NCBI GenBank assembly: GCA_937891465.1
Contig: CALAHF010000205.1
Span: 1-64,000 of the forward strand
Reading direction: 5' to 3'
Source: an uncultured Verrucomicrobiales bacterium
Lineage (GTDB): Bacteria; Verrucomicrobiota; Verrucomicrobiia; Verrucomicrobiales; DEV007
Length of the DNA: 64,000 nucleotides
Each line of letters opens with the position of its first letter. Position 1 is the stretch's first letter. The translations under genes and the position numbers were made by a program. Shown here piece by piece: positions 43,196 to 53,525 of this stretch. A model generated the notes under the pieces. The model did not search any database. It worked only from the letters and a program-made list of their open reading frames with translations, and was not told the origin of the DNA.

Positions 43196-45738
43196 TCAAC
43201 GCAACTTCGAATTCACATCGAACAATACCGGCGGCCCGAATCGTTCGTGATCGCTGCTCAGAAATTCGCCCTCCAATTCGGGGTGCCCCCCAATTAGTTC
43301 GAGTGACAATTCGGTCACAAAGCCCGGTTTTCGATGCTTCGATTGCTCCAGTTCCCGACCATCCATCACGGCCCACTGTCGATCAACAATCACATTATTC
43401 CCCTCCATCTTAGGTATCTTGCCGGACACGATCTTTTGCACTTCATAGACATTTTCAACCAGAGCACGCTGATAAGGACCCATCTCTTCCCGCGTCGGAG
43501 TTTTCGTTGCTTCAAGCAATTTTTCGGACACCACAACGCGATCAATCCCGCTCCGGTTACCCATCCGTTTTTTCGTGAATTCATAACGCGCCTTCGCATC
43601 TGTTTTAGAAGTGCTTCCGCCGGAAATTTGAATCCCTTCCAGCTGTCCACGCCAATCACGACCACCCCCGATTTCGTCGCTGAGAATTAATTTGAATGAA
43701 GGGTCCCATCTGGAGCAATCGACCGAGAAGTTTTTCACTTCCGTTACCAATTTTCCGTCGATGAAACACTGTAAGATCTCGCCGGATTGACTCACCAGCA
43801 AATGCTGCAACCTTCCAACTTCCACTTTTCCCAATCGAGTCTCTTTCTTCGTTCCGTTACCATCGTTTTTTTCAGTTCGAATCCGAAGCACAAAGTTTTC
43901 ACCCTCCTGACCAATCGTGAAAATTCGTTAACTCGAATTTGCCGACATCGAAATAATCCGGGCAGGCCCCTTTTGATCCGTCGAGTCGGAACTAATATTC
44001 GCTTCGATCGTAATCCCATTGCCAGCCTGAACCGCACCAACGATCCGACCGCTCGCATCCAATTTTGCATCGAACCAGCCTTTATCCAGCAGGAGATCAT
44101 AGAACCTTCCAAATCGGGCACGACCATGCAAATCGCCTCCGCAGACCATTTCCTGCGCTTCATTTTGAGCCGTTGCATTTTCCCAAACCCAAACCGGCTC
44201 GATTTTGTTTGATGCTGAGGCTTTCGGTTTTTCCACCGGAATCACCGTTGTCGTTCGCGCCTTCGCAATTGGCGCATTTCCAAACCACGCGTCGCCAAAA
44301 AGCTCCGTCCGCGAATTGTTAGTTAGCCGCGTCCAGCTTTCGATTTTCTGATAATCAGAATCAAACCTTCCGACGTAGAGTTCCGACTTCGGACTTCGTT
44401 CCGGTCCAACAACAGTGAAGAACCGCGGATCATTGCTCCATCGATGGAAATACACTTTCTTACCCCGATTCTCAGGCATCGTATTGACCGCCACCTTTCG
44501 CTTTTTCGTCCCGCCTCGGTCAAAGAGATTTACTTCCGCATGGCTTCCGGAAAATACGAAGGTCCGGTGGGAATCGTCGGGCGCGATGCCCGGCCAACAC
44601 CGCCGCTCGTATCCCTTCCACGTGCCTCTCCGCAAATCACCAGCACCACAATTCGGCCACGGAAATGCATCGGAAAACATCGCCCCATCTCCGGAAAGCT
44701 GAAACCACGGCACGCCTTTGTGGCCATTTTCCGACCGCTTCCAAATTAATTCATCACGCTTCGGTTTCACCAACTCTCGTCGTACGATTGTCGATTTCGT
44801 CTCCGATCCAATCCGGACATACACCCAGTCGATTTCCGTTTTGGGATCACGCCAAACATCGCTCGCCAGACCCGCACCCAAATCACGGAGGTTTTCGCCA
44901 TTCCAATCGATGACAAATACCTTCCGTTTTTTCATATCCGAAAACACAATTTGCTGACCGTTCGGCGTGAAGAGTGGCTTTGAATACGCGGCGTCATTTG
45001 GAATAATCTTACGCTCACCCCGACCATCTTCCGTATCCATCCCCACCAGCGAAACCTGGCTACTCGATTTTGTGTAACTCGCCCATGAGTTGCCCTGCAA
45101 CCAAACAAAGCGCGCCGGTCCACCTGTCAGTTTTCGTAATCCTGAATCCGAGCCCGACTTGGCGACCTGAATTGGCGTCGCCACAATGGGAGCCTTTCGA
45201 GATTTCGTCTTTACGGGAATCCCGCCCTTCATTGGAAGTATTTCAAGGCCCGCTTCGAAAATATCTGTTTCCTTATCTTGATTGCCCTCAATAACCACTT
45301 TTTCTGGCTTCGTTAGCTTCAGTGGGACATCGATGACATAGGCTTTCTTGATGCCTCCAGCCGTTTTTAAGATATTGAGATTATTGATTACTAGCGTGCC
45401 GTTGATCCGATAATCCATTGCCCGCGTGTTGGTATTCACTCCCTCAGTGAAATGAAATCGCACCCGATAATCTCCCGCCGGAAGCCCATTGATTTCGTAG
45501 CGATATTTCTGATGCCGGACCGTTTCGTAAATCTTCTCCGGCCCCAGATCATTTACGTTTGAAAGGTCGTGCCCTCCTCCAAAGCGGTAATTAACCCCGC
45601 CTTCCCATCAACCCAGTAATCCGAATCACTCGGCTTTCAGATTGCCGGACCGCCCGCATTGATGCGCAACGGGAGATCGACTGCATTCGCAGCCAGAGTT
45701 GAAAAAATGAAGAGGGTTGTCAGAAAAAATTTCATCAT
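43196..45738 (-). pseudogene. Decayed secreted Malectin/WD-like/LamG protein gene
   Basis: Read through, about 845 codons encode a secreted protein: signal peptide MMKFFLTTLFIFSTLAANA, a malectin domain (PLRINAGGPAI through NYRFGGGHDLSNV to HFTEGVNTNTRAMDYRI), a central segment with repeated WLQGNSWASY, PLFTPNGQQIVFSDM and FQLSGDGAMFSDAFPW blocks (beta-propeller-like), and a LamG-like end (FTIGQEGENFVLRIR). Lesions: TGA at 45637-45639, a lost base in the G run at 45595-45598, and TAA at 43928-43930. The remaining frames stay in phase over long stretches. A carbohydrate-binding or matrix protein is likely before decay. It is convergent with the acyltransferase gene. Confidence 0.85.
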
Positions 45739-45806
45739 CGAATTAGACTCATTAACACAACGTTTCTAACGGTTCATCTCCTGATCTGATAGCCCAAATT
45801 GGCTTT

Positions 45807-45851
45807 ACGATTCAATAGGGTACGTTCAATGAATCAACAGGGTGGGTTCGT
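45807..45851. repeat. Dispersed two-half element, copy 7 (direct order)
   Basis: ACGATTCAATAGGGT with ACGTTCA, then GAATCAACAGGGT with GGGTTCGT, same direction. It lies between the Malectin pseudogene and the cytochrome gene at 45917. Confidence 0.87.
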
Positions 45852-45916
45852 AAAAACGGTTTTCTCAGAAACTTTTTTGTGTGCAGTCGGTTGAATGTCT
45901 CGAACCTGAAAATTCC

Positions 45917-48442
45917 ATGAACCGATTTTTTGCTGTCCTTCTCGCCGCCACAGTTTCTGCAAACGCGCAGGAAATGTCCATGACCCAGTCAGACGAATTT
46001 TCTGAGGAGCAACTCAATTTCTTTGAGTCAAAAATTCGTCCCGTCTTGGTAAAAAATTGCTACAAGTGCCACGCCAAAGAAGGTGACAAAATCAAAGGCG
46101 GTTTGTTGCTCGATACCCGCGACGGTTCGATTCGGGGTGGTGATTCCGGATCAGCGCTCACTCCCGGAAACGCGGAAGAAAGTCTCATCTATATCGCCAT
46201 GACCTACGAGGACAGCTCCCTCGAAATGCCGCCCAAAACAAAACTACCGAATCACGTCCTGGCTGATTTCAAAAAATGGATCGACATGGGTGCACCCGAT
46301 CCACGGCGCAGCGCTGACGCGGACAAACCGGCGGAGAAATACAGTTCAACGATCGACATCGAAAAAGGGCGCAAGGAACACTGGGCTTATCAAGTGCCTA
46401 CGAAACACGAAGTTCCTCAAACAAAAAAAGCCGACTGGGCAAAAAACGAGATTGATCAATTTGTGCTCGCCAGTTTAGAAAAAAACGAGCTCGCGCCGAA
46501 TAGTGACACCGATGCGCGAACCTTTCTTCGCCGCGTCTACTACGATCTGATCGGGCTTCCGCCATCAATCGCCGCCACGGAAGCCTTTGTGAAGGCGTGG
46601 GATTTGGATCCCGACAAAGCCACTGCCAACGCGGTCGACGAACTGCTTGCCTCCGAACGCTTCGGCGAACGTTGGGGACGGCACTGGCTCGACGTTGCCC
46701 GATACGCAGAATCAAGCGGCCGAGAATCCAATGCGACCTTTCCTCACGCCTGGCGCTATCGGGATTACGTGATCGATGCCTTCAATGATGACAAACCCTT
46801 TGATCAATTTGTGGTCGAACAAGTTGCAGGTGACCTCCTTCAATTCGAAACTGACGAACAGCAAGCAGAACAACTTGTCGCCACCGGTTTTCTAACCATC
46901 GGCACCAAAGGACTCAATGAACGGAACCCGAGGCAGTTCAGGTTTGATATGATTGATGAGCAAATCGACACGGCCACAAAAGCGGTTCTTGCGACAACCG
47001 TGGCCTGCGCTCGCTGCCACGATCATAAGTTCGATCCGATTCCAATGTCAGACTACTACGCCATGGCAGGAATTTTTCTCAGCAGCCACACTCATTTTGG
47101 CTCCCCCCGGACTGCGCAGAATCGAAACTCAACCTCTCTCATAGAGCTTCCCGGTAACGTTCCCAGAGCTGGTGAAAAACTACCACTTGGTGAACTCGTC
47201 GATCTACAGGCTCGCAACGACATGATCGCAAAACAGCTGAGAGAGACCGAGGAAAAAGTCCGCGAAGCGCGTGCCTCTGGCGATACCGACGCCGCCCAGC
47301 GACTGCGCCTGCAGTCATTGAACAACATCAATCAGAGCGGGATTGTGAAAAGCAATTTGGAAGCCTTCGACAACGACGGAAATCGCAAGCCCCTCGCCAT
47401 GGCAATGCAGGACGGCGATACGCTCTACGATTCTCCGATTTTAGTTCGTGGAGAAATTGAGAACGCGACCAAGGAAACCGTCCCACGCGGCTTCGTTCAG
47501 GTAATTCAAACCAATGACGAGCGGCCGATCCCTGAGACCCAGAGTGGTCGGTTGCAAATGGCTCGCTGGATGACTTCTCCCGAAAATCCGATGACGTCGC
47601 GCGTGTTTGTGAATCGGACGTGGCATTGGCTGTTCGGTCAGGGACTGGTCACCAGTGTCGATAATTTCGGAACGACCGGTGAAAAACCAACCCATCCTGA
47701 ATTGCTTGATCAGCTCGCGGTTCGATTCATCGAAATGGAATGGTCGGTGAAATCTCTGATCAAAGAAATTGTCACGAGTCGGACGTATCGAATGAACTCC
47801 GATTATGACGAAGCAAAGTTCCTCACCGACCCCGATAACAAGCAACTCTGGCGCACTAACAAACGTAGAATTGACGCCGAATCCTTTCGCGATGCGACAC
47901 TCGCAGTGAGCGGCCAAATCGATTTGGAGCGGCCCCAAGGTTCAATCGTCGCGGCGCAAGGAAACGGTTTCGTAGGTCGGGCAGGTGCCATCAGTTCGGT
48001 CGAAGATTACCTGACCAACTCGAATTTCAGCAATCGTTCAGTCTACGTGCCGGTTATCCGCGACATGCTTCCAGACTCGCTTCAGCTCTTTGATTTCGCA
48101 GATCCAAGCCTCGTTCTTGGAGCTCGAGAAACAACGACCGTTCCTTCTCAGGCATTGTTTTTGATGAACTCGAATTTTCTGCAAACGAACGCAGAAGCCA
48201 TGAGCAACCTGCTCACGAACGAGCTGAATCTTCGCGGAGGAAAGCTCGGCTACACCGCTTTTCACCTCTGCTATTCCAGGCCGCCGACCGAAGAAGAAGG
48301 TCGCAAAACGAAAGCGTATTTCGAACGATTTATCAGCACCGCAAAGGAATCCGGCCTGAACGAAGCCGAAGCCACAAAACTCGCGCTTCACACCTTTTGC
48401 CAAAGCCTGATGTCGAGCGCTGAATTTCGCTACGTGAACTGA
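45917..48442 (+). CDS. PSCyt1/DUF1549/DUF1553 protein
   Basis: An 841-residue secreted protein with signal peptide MNRFFAVLLAATVSANA. The N-terminal PSCyt1 domain has the haem motif CYKCH followed by KGGLLLDTRDG. DUF1549 then carries RVYYDLIGLPP, GERWGRHWLDVARYAES and a second CARCH motif followed by DHKFDP. DUF1553 forms the C-terminal 290 residues (TSRVFVNRTWHWLFG; LFDFADPSLVLGARETTTVPSQALFLMN). It leads an operon with the DUF1501 gene at 48485 (42-base gap). Together with such partners these are typical of the group and thought to help in extracellular polymer turnover; the haem role is not shown. Confidence 0.94.
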   Translation: MNRFFAVLLAATVSANAQEMSMTQSDEFSEEQLNFFESKIRPVLVKNCYKCHAKEGDKIKGGLLLDTRDGSIRGGDSGSALTPGNAEESLIYIAMTYEDSSLEMPPKTKLPNHVLADFKKWIDMGAPDPRRSADADKPAEKYSSTIDIEKGRKEHWAYQVPTKHEVPQTKKADWAKNEIDQFVLASLEKNELAPNSDTDARTFLRRVYYDLIGLPPSIAATEAFVKAWDLDPDKATANAVDELLASERFGERWGRHWLDVARYAESSGRESNATFPHAWRYRDYVIDAFNDDKPFDQFVVEQVAGDLLQFETDEQQAEQLVATGFLTIGTKGLNERNPRQFRFDMIDEQIDTATKAVLATTVACARCHDHKFDPIPMSDYYAMAGIFLSSHTHFGSPRTAQNRNSTSLIELPGNVPRAGEKLPLGELVDLQARNDMIAKQLRETEEKVREARASGDTDAAQRLRLQSLNNINQSGIVKSNLEAFDNDGNRKPLAMAMQDGDTLYDSPILVRGEIENATKETVPRGFVQVIQTNDERPIPETQSGRLQMARWMTSPENPMTSRVFVNRTWHWLFGQGLVTSVDNFGTTGEKPTHPELLDQLAVRFIEMEWSVKSLIKEIVTSRTYRMNSDYDEAKFLTDPDNKQLWRTNKRRIDAESFRDATLAVSGQIDLERPQGSIVAAQGNGFVGRAGAISSVEDYLTNSNFSNRSVYVPVIRDMLPDSLQLFDFADPSLVLGARETTTVPSQALFLMNSNFLQTNAEAMSNLLTNELNLRGGKLGYTAFHLCYSRPPTEEEGRKTKAYFERFISTAKESGLNEAEATKLALHTFCQSLMSSAEFRYVN

Positions 48443-48484
48443 AACCGCATCCCAACTCACTTTTTAACCCCTATTCCGACAACG

Positions 48485-49882
48485 ATGAACTCAGATCTAC
48501 CGTTTCTCCCCTCACGCCGAACGGCTCTCCAAGCCACCGCTTCCGGTTTCGGTTACATGGCATTCTCCGCGCTCAGCACGATGCAGGCTGAGCAGCAGAA
48601 AAGCCCGCTCACCGCGAAAGCTCCGCATTTCACGCCAAAGGCCAAGCGTGTGATTTTTCTCTGCATGCAAGGCGGTCCATCGCACGTCGATACGTTCGAC
48701 TACAAGCCCCAACTGACCGCTGACACGGGAAAAAACGCGAAAGGCTTTGCTAAATTGCTCGGTTCTCCGTGGGAATTTAAACAGCACGGCGAGAGCGGTT
48801 TGCCAATTTCGTCACTGTTCCCAAACCTTGCCGAACACGCTGATGACCTGTGCCTCATCAATTCGATGCACACCGATTTGCCAAATCATCCCCAGGCATT
48901 TGTGCAGATGCACACGGGTAATTTCCAATTTGTGCGCCCTTCACTCGGGGCATGGACGCTTTACGGTTTGGGAACTGAAAACGATAGCCTTCCCGGCTTC
49001 ATCAATCTCGCTCCCCCGAATGGAAATGGCGGCGCGCAAAATTACGGCTCTGCTTTTTTGCCGGCTGTTTACCAGGGAACGCCGGTTGGACAAGCTCAGC
49101 GCGGCGCGCTTCTACGTGGCGGTGGAGCTGCGCCAACTCCGACGATTTCGAATATTAAAAACTCAAAACTCTCGCCCGAATTGCAGCGCGTTCAGCTTGA
49201 TTACATCAAATCTCTCAACATCGAAAAGCTAAAGCGCGACCGGGTTCATCCTGAAATCGAAGGCGTGATTGAATCCTTCGAACTCGCTTTTCGTATGCAG
49301 GATGAGGTTCCGACCGTTCTCGATTTCAATTCCGAGCCGGAGAACATTCGCGAAATGTATGGACTGAATGATCGGGCGACGCAGGGTTTCGGAACTCAGT
49401 GTTTAACCGCACGACGCATGGCCGAGGCCGGCGTTCGCTTCATCGAGGTCAATCAAGGCAACTGGGATCACCACCGAAATCTGAGCAATGCAATGGAGCA
49501 AAACTGCGGCGCGATCGACAAGCCGATTGCCGGCTTACTCGCCGATTTGAAACAGCGCGACATGCTGAAAGATACATTGATCGTTTGGTCAGGAGAATTT
49601 GGCCGCACCCCACACGGGCAGAATGGAAACGGGCGTGATCACAACAACAAAGGCTACACCTCATGGATGGCTGGCGGCGGAGTGAACGGTGGTCAGCGCT
49701 ACGGGTCGACCGACGAATACGGTTATCAAGCGATCGAAAACAAGGTCCACACCCACGACTGGCACGCCACGATTTTACATCTGATGGGGCTTGATCACAC
49801 CAAGCTGACTTACAACTACGCCGGACGGGATTTTCGCCTCACCGATGTTCATGGGCATGTTTTGAAAGACATCATTTCGTGA
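48485..49882 (+). CDS. DUF1501 protein, Tat-exported
   Basis: A 465-residue DUF1501 protein paired with the PSCyt1/DUF1549/DUF1553 gene. Twin-arginine-like start (PSRRTALQATASGFGYMAF). Segments RVIFLCMQGGPSHVDTFDYKP, GEFGRTPHGQNGNGRDHNNKGY, and the closing HDWHATILHLMGLDHTKLTY are the family hallmarks. Its stop codon overlaps a GTG of the next gene (GTGA at 49879). It is a diverged paralogue of the DUF1501 protein at 20997-22280. Confidence 0.94.
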   Translation: MNSDLPFLPSRRTALQATASGFGYMAFSALSTMQAEQQKSPLTAKAPHFTPKAKRVIFLCMQGGPSHVDTFDYKPQLTADTGKNAKGFAKLLGSPWEFKQHGESGLPISSLFPNLAEHADDLCLINSMHTDLPNHPQAFVQMHTGNFQFVRPSLGAWTLYGLGTENDSLPGFINLAPPNGNGGAQNYGSAFLPAVYQGTPVGQAQRGALLRGGGAAPTPTISNIKNSKLSPELQRVQLDYIKSLNIEKLKRDRVHPEIEGVIESFELAFRMQDEVPTVLDFNSEPENIREMYGLNDRATQGFGTQCLTARRMAEAGVRFIEVNQGNWDHHRNLSNAMEQNCGAIDKPIAGLLADLKQRDMLKDTLIVWSGEFGRTPHGQNGNGRDHNNKGYTSWMAGGGVNGGQRYGSTDEYGYQAIENKVHTHDWHATILHLMGLDHTKLTYNYAGRDFRLTDVHGHVLKDIIS

Positions 49883-49920
49883 GTGACCGGCTGGCACAAA
49901 CCAGCGTAATCTCTCATAGA

Positions 49921-50412
49921 ATGCCATTGAAAAAAATCCGCTTCGCCGTCGCTTTCATCATCTTTGGGCTCATCGTCAGTGGAGTCACCGCATTCCCTCT
50001 CGTGTGGGAATTAGAAATACTCTCTTCCTTTTTTGTAAAAGGCGCTGACTTCAATCCCGCCAATTACGAGGGCCTTGCCCACTGGATTTTGAAAGTTCGC
50101 GAGGGTCTGGTTGAAACGCAAAAAGCATATCCATTCATCGCTTACGGCACCGATTGGTTGGCATTTGGGCACATCATCATTGCCCTGTTTTTCGTTCCCG
50201 TTTTTCGCGATCCCGTCCGCTACATCGGCAATTTATACGTGGGGCTTTGGGCCTGTATTCTCGTAATTCCAATCGCACTCATCTGCGGCCCCATTCGCGG
50301 AATCCCGTTTTACTGGCAACTCATCGATTGCACTTTCGGTGTTGTTTGCATCGTGCCAATGTGGCTGGTGATCAACTGGGTAACAGGGCTGAAAAGAGAT
50401 CCTGAGGCATAA
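49921..50412 (+). CDS. Four-helix membrane protein, uncharacterised
   Basis: A 163-residue membrane protein with four helices: an N-terminal one (IRFAVAFIIFGLIVSGVTAF), then WLAFGHIIIALFFVPVF, YVGLWACILVIPIALIC, and DCTFGVVCIVPMWLVIN. Conserved-looking features are AYGTDWLAFGH and GPIRGIPFYWQLIDC. I recall similar hypothetical proteins in Verrucomicrobia and Bacteroidetes but know no function. I prefer the ATG at 49921; a GTG at 49879 overlapping the DUF1501 stop would add 14 hydrophilic residues and couple translation. Confidence 0.7.
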   Translation: MPLKKIRFAVAFIIFGLIVSGVTAFPLVWELEILSSFFVKGADFNPANYEGLAHWILKVREGLVETQKAYPFIAYGTDWLAFGHIIIALFFVPVFRDPVRYIGNLYVGLWACILVIPIALICGPIRGIPFYWQLIDCTFGVVCIVPMWLVINWVTGLKRDPEA

Positions 50413-50482
50413 ATTCGACCAACACACAAATCCGTCAGGTTTCGGAATTGCGCGTTTTCCGCAAATTCACTATCCTGCCCAC

Positions 50483-51889
50483 ATGATTCTACGATCACTT
50501 TTCACTTACGCTGCAATAGCGCTTTTCGCCGCCCTTGACTCGGTAAATGCCACGGCAGCGGATCAACCCAACTTCGTCGTCATCTTCTGCGATGATCTCG
50601 GTTACGGCGATCTATCGACATTTGGGCATCCGACAATCAAAACGCCTCACATCGATAAAATGGCGGCTGAGGGCCAGAAGTGGACCAATTTTTACGTCGC
50701 AGCGTGTGTTTGCACGCCGAGCCGCGCAGGGCTTCTTACCGGACGTTACCCGATCCGAAATGGCATGTGTTCGGACAAGCGCCGCGTGCTTTTCCCGGAT
50801 TCAGCTCGCGGACTTCCAACATCGGAAATCACGATTGCTAAAGCGCTGAAAGGAGCCGGTTACGAAACGGCCGCGGTGGGAAAATGGCATTTGGGACACC
50901 TTCCGGAATTCCTCCCGACAAGCCACGGATTCGACAGCTATTTCGGCATTCCCTATTCGAATGACATGAACCGAATCGAGCGAAAAGTCAGCCAGCAGCA
51001 GCTCGCCGAAGACGAAAATTTCAAAGCCTACGACGTCCCGCTTCTGCGTGACACCGAGGAAGTCGAGCGCCCCGCTGACCAGCGCACGATTACCAAGCGC
51101 TACACCGAAGAGGCCGTGCAAAAGATCGAAGAATTCGGTGACAAACCGTTTTTCATCTACCTCGCTCACAGCCTCCCGCACATTCCGCTATTTCGCGGAC
51201 CGGATTTCAAAGACACCTCAACGGCAGGGATTTACGGCGACGTCATCGAAGAAATTGATTGGTCAGTCGGGCAGGTTCGAGAAGCCCTAGAGAAAAATGG
51301 CGTCGCTGAAAATACGCTCGTCGTTTTCACATCAGACAACGGTCCGTGGCTCAGCTTCAATACCCACGGCGGCTCTGCAGGACTGCTTCGCGAGGGCAAA
51401 GGCTCGACCTGGGAAGGTGGCATGCGCGAACCGACCGTTATGTATTGGCCTGGAAAGTTGAAAACGGGAATTGTTCACGACATGGGCGCAACGCTCGATT
51501 TACTCCCAACATTCGCCAAACTGGCCGGCGCGACACTCCCCGATGACCGCGTTTATGACGGTCACGATCTTTCTCCAGTCCTTTTTGGAACCGGAAAATC
51601 TCCCCGCGAAAACCTGTTCTACTATCACGGTGCAACCCTATTCGCCGTTCGTAAAGGCCAGCACAAAGCTCATTTCAAAACCAAAATCAGCTACGTGAGA
51701 GGCGCGAAACTCGAAGAACACGATCCACCGTTGCTCTATCATCTTGGCCACGATCCTCGTGAGAAATTCGATATTGCCGAAGGAAACGACGCCGTTATCG
51801 CAGACCTGAAAAAAGCGGCTGAAGCCCACAAAGCGACCATCAAGCCAGTCGAAACTCAGCTCGATGAGCGATTGCCGCCTGCGAAATAG
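50483..51889 (+). CDS. Secreted sulfatase
   Basis: A 468-residue sulfatase with signal peptide MILRSLFTYAAIALFAALDSVNA. DDLGYGD provides metal ligands; the activation motif is CTPSR with Cys77, followed by AGLLTGRYP. GKWHLG and SDNGP complete the site. It lacks the extra C-terminal beta domain of the sulfatase at 17032. Its ATG at 50483 gives a normal signal. It ends 62 bases before the sigma factor gene, on the same strand. Confidence 0.94.
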   Translation: MILRSLFTYAAIALFAALDSVNATAADQPNFVVIFCDDLGYGDLSTFGHPTIKTPHIDKMAAEGQKWTNFYVAACVCTPSRAGLLTGRYPIRNGMCSDKRRVLFPDSARGLPTSEITIAKALKGAGYETAAVGKWHLGHLPEFLPTSHGFDSYFGIPYSNDMNRIERKVSQQQLAEDENFKAYDVPLLRDTEEVERPADQRTITKRYTEEAVQKIEEFGDKPFFIYLAHSLPHIPLFRGPDFKDTSTAGIYGDVIEEIDWSVGQVREALEKNGVAENTLVVFTSDNGPWLSFNTHGGSAGLLREGKGSTWEGGMREPTVMYWPGKLKTGIVHDMGATLDLLPTFAKLAGATLPDDRVYDGHDLSPVLFGTGKSPRENLFYYHGATLFAVRKGQHKAHFKTKISYVRGAKLEEHDPPLLYHLGHDPREKFDIAEGNDAVIADLKKAAEAHKATIKPVETQLDERLPPAK

Positions 51890-51951
51890 CCGAACTGAGC
51901 CCACGACATGCATTTTCATGTCACAAAACCTACCAAATTGGGCAATTAACT

Positions 51952-52557
51952 GTGAACGAGCCAATGCACCTCATTTCCGCCATCGCGAACGACGTAGAGA
52001 ACCAGCTTTCTGAAAGCCAGCCAGATCTTCATGATCCGGCTGTTTTTGGTGATTTGGTGCGCGCGCATCACCGCGAATTGATCGTTTACGCCCGGGCGCT
52101 GACCCGCGAATCAAACACTGCAAATGACATCGTTCAGGAAGCGTTCATCGTCGCTTTCGATAAAATGGACACGTTTGACGTGACCCGCGATTTCCCGACA
52201 TGGATGCGTGGAATCGTCCGCAACAAATGGCGTGAGTGGGTTCGGAAAAACAAGCGTTATCAGTATTCCGATACCAACATCGCTGAGATGGACGCCGATA
52301 TCGCCGCCTGGCAGGCCGAAAGTGCGGCCGGAAACCGCACTGTTTTTGATGCCTTGTCATCGTGCCTCGAACGCCTTCCCGAGAACCTTCGCGAAACAGT
52401 GAACGAATTTTATTACAATGACCAAAACGGCGAAGAAGTCGCAGAAGCACTCGGCGTTTCTCCGGCAGCCATTCGCAAACGCCTCCAACGCGCCCGCGAA
52501 TTGCTGAAAGCCTGCGTCGATCGCAAAATATCAGACCAATCCCTCCAAGAATCATGA
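51952..52557 (+). CDS. ECF RNA polymerase sigma factor
   Basis: A 201-residue ECF-type sigma-70 factor. Region 2 reads RAHHRELIVYARALTRESNTANDIVQEAFIVAF followed by RDFPTWMRGIVRNKWREW; region 4 is an HTH in GEEVAEALGVSPAAIRKRLQRARELL. The linker is longer than in many ECF factors. It starts with GTG at 51952 (or ATG at 51964) and its stop overlaps the next gene (ATGA). Subgroup and target promoters are unknown; the adjacent gene is probably its regulator. Confidence 0.92.
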   Translation: MNEPMHLISAIANDVENQLSESQPDLHDPAVFGDLVRAHHRELIVYARALTRESNTANDIVQEAFIVAFDKMDTFDVTRDFPTWMRGIVRNKWREWVRKNKRYQYSDTNIAEMDADIAAWQAESAAGNRTVFDALSSCLERLPENLRETVNEFYYNDQNGEEVAEALGVSPAAIRKRLQRARELLKACVDRKISDQSLQES

Positions 52558-53471
52558 ATCAGGAATCCAATATTCCCACCAAGAAGCCAGACGTGATGGA
52601 CGCCCTCCTCAGCGAACACGCACGACTCGGCTCCGGCGAAGACACGGCTCTCGTCGAAGCGATTTTGCTTCGCACGGTAAACCAACCACTCGAGCTTCCC
52701 CAACCGATCGCCAAAGCGAGTTTCGGCTGGCAGGACTGGGCAAAAATGGCGGCAGCCGTCACCTTATTTTTTGGAATGACCGCACTGGTCCTTCATCAGA
52801 TCAAAGGCGGGGAGCGGGCTGAAACTACATTTCAACTCACCGTGACCTACGCGACTGCCGACAACCAGCTGGCTGAACCTGATACGATGCCCGAAGAAAA
52901 TCCAGCGCCATCAAATCGCATCGGAATCGTTCGTGACGTGACTGGGGTTGTGGCTGCGACTGATCTGAAACCAATCGCTCCCATCATGCAGGTTGCCGAG
53001 TTCACCTTGGTCGAAACCACTTCTCCGGCTGAATTAAACGGAACTTTTACTCCTTCGATTGATGTATTTGAAGCCGCCACTGCAGGCCGCGTTGAGTCCT
53101 TCGCGGTCTCCGCAAATCACAGCAAACGCACCGATTCAGCTCTCGAATACGATGGGAAAGTCGAGGTCAACCACCCCGAATTTCACATTCAAGCCGAACG
53201 GCTCGTGGTTCAGGCAAGCTCAAGTTCGACCGCGAGCTACGCATCAACCGGAGCCTTTCAGGCCTTTGGCGCAATCATTGAACGAACCCTCGAAAACGGA
53301 CAGGTCGAAACCGCCAAAGCCGATGAACTCGTCTACAAGCCGAATGATCAATCGCTCGAATTGACCGGTGCAAAAATGGAACTAACCGCCGGCTCTAAAA
53401 CGCTTCATTTTGACAACGAGAACGAGAAACTGATCCTTCGCCCCAACGGCTTTCAGGTCGTGCGAAAATAG
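52554..53471 (+). CDS. Putative anti-sigma factor with LptA/OstA-like domain
   Basis: A 305-residue protein overlapping the sigma gene by four bases (ATGA). Residues 1-60 are cytoplasmic and may bind sigma (MDALLSEHARLGSGEDTALVEAIL). One membrane helix follows (AAAVTLFFGMTALVLHQI). The outside part contains beta segments with the pattern of OstA/LptA repeats: YDGKVEVNHPEFHIQAERLVV, IIERTLENGQVETAKADELVY, LELTGAKMELTAGSKTLHFDNENEKLILR. An LptA-like sensor domain on an anti-sigma factor would link lipopolysaccharide or lipid state to the ECF factor. This is inference from layout and pattern. Confidence 0.6.
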   Translation: MNQESNIPTKKPDVMDALLSEHARLGSGEDTALVEAILLRTVNQPLELPQPIAKASFGWQDWAKMAAAVTLFFGMTALVLHQIKGGERAETTFQLTVTYATADNQLAEPDTMPEENPAPSNRIGIVRDVTGVVAATDLKPIAPIMQVAEFTLVETTSPAELNGTFTPSIDVFEAATAGRVESFAVSANHSKRTDSALEYDGKVEVNHPEFHIQAERLVVQASSSSTASYASTGAFQAFGAIIERTLENGQVETAKADELVYKPNDQSLELTGAKMELTAGSKTLHFDNENEKLILRPNGFQVVRK

Positions 53472-53525
53472 CACCGTTTCAGTTTTGTCATTGGACAAGA
53501 GATCCAAGGCCCCTTTCCGTAAAGT

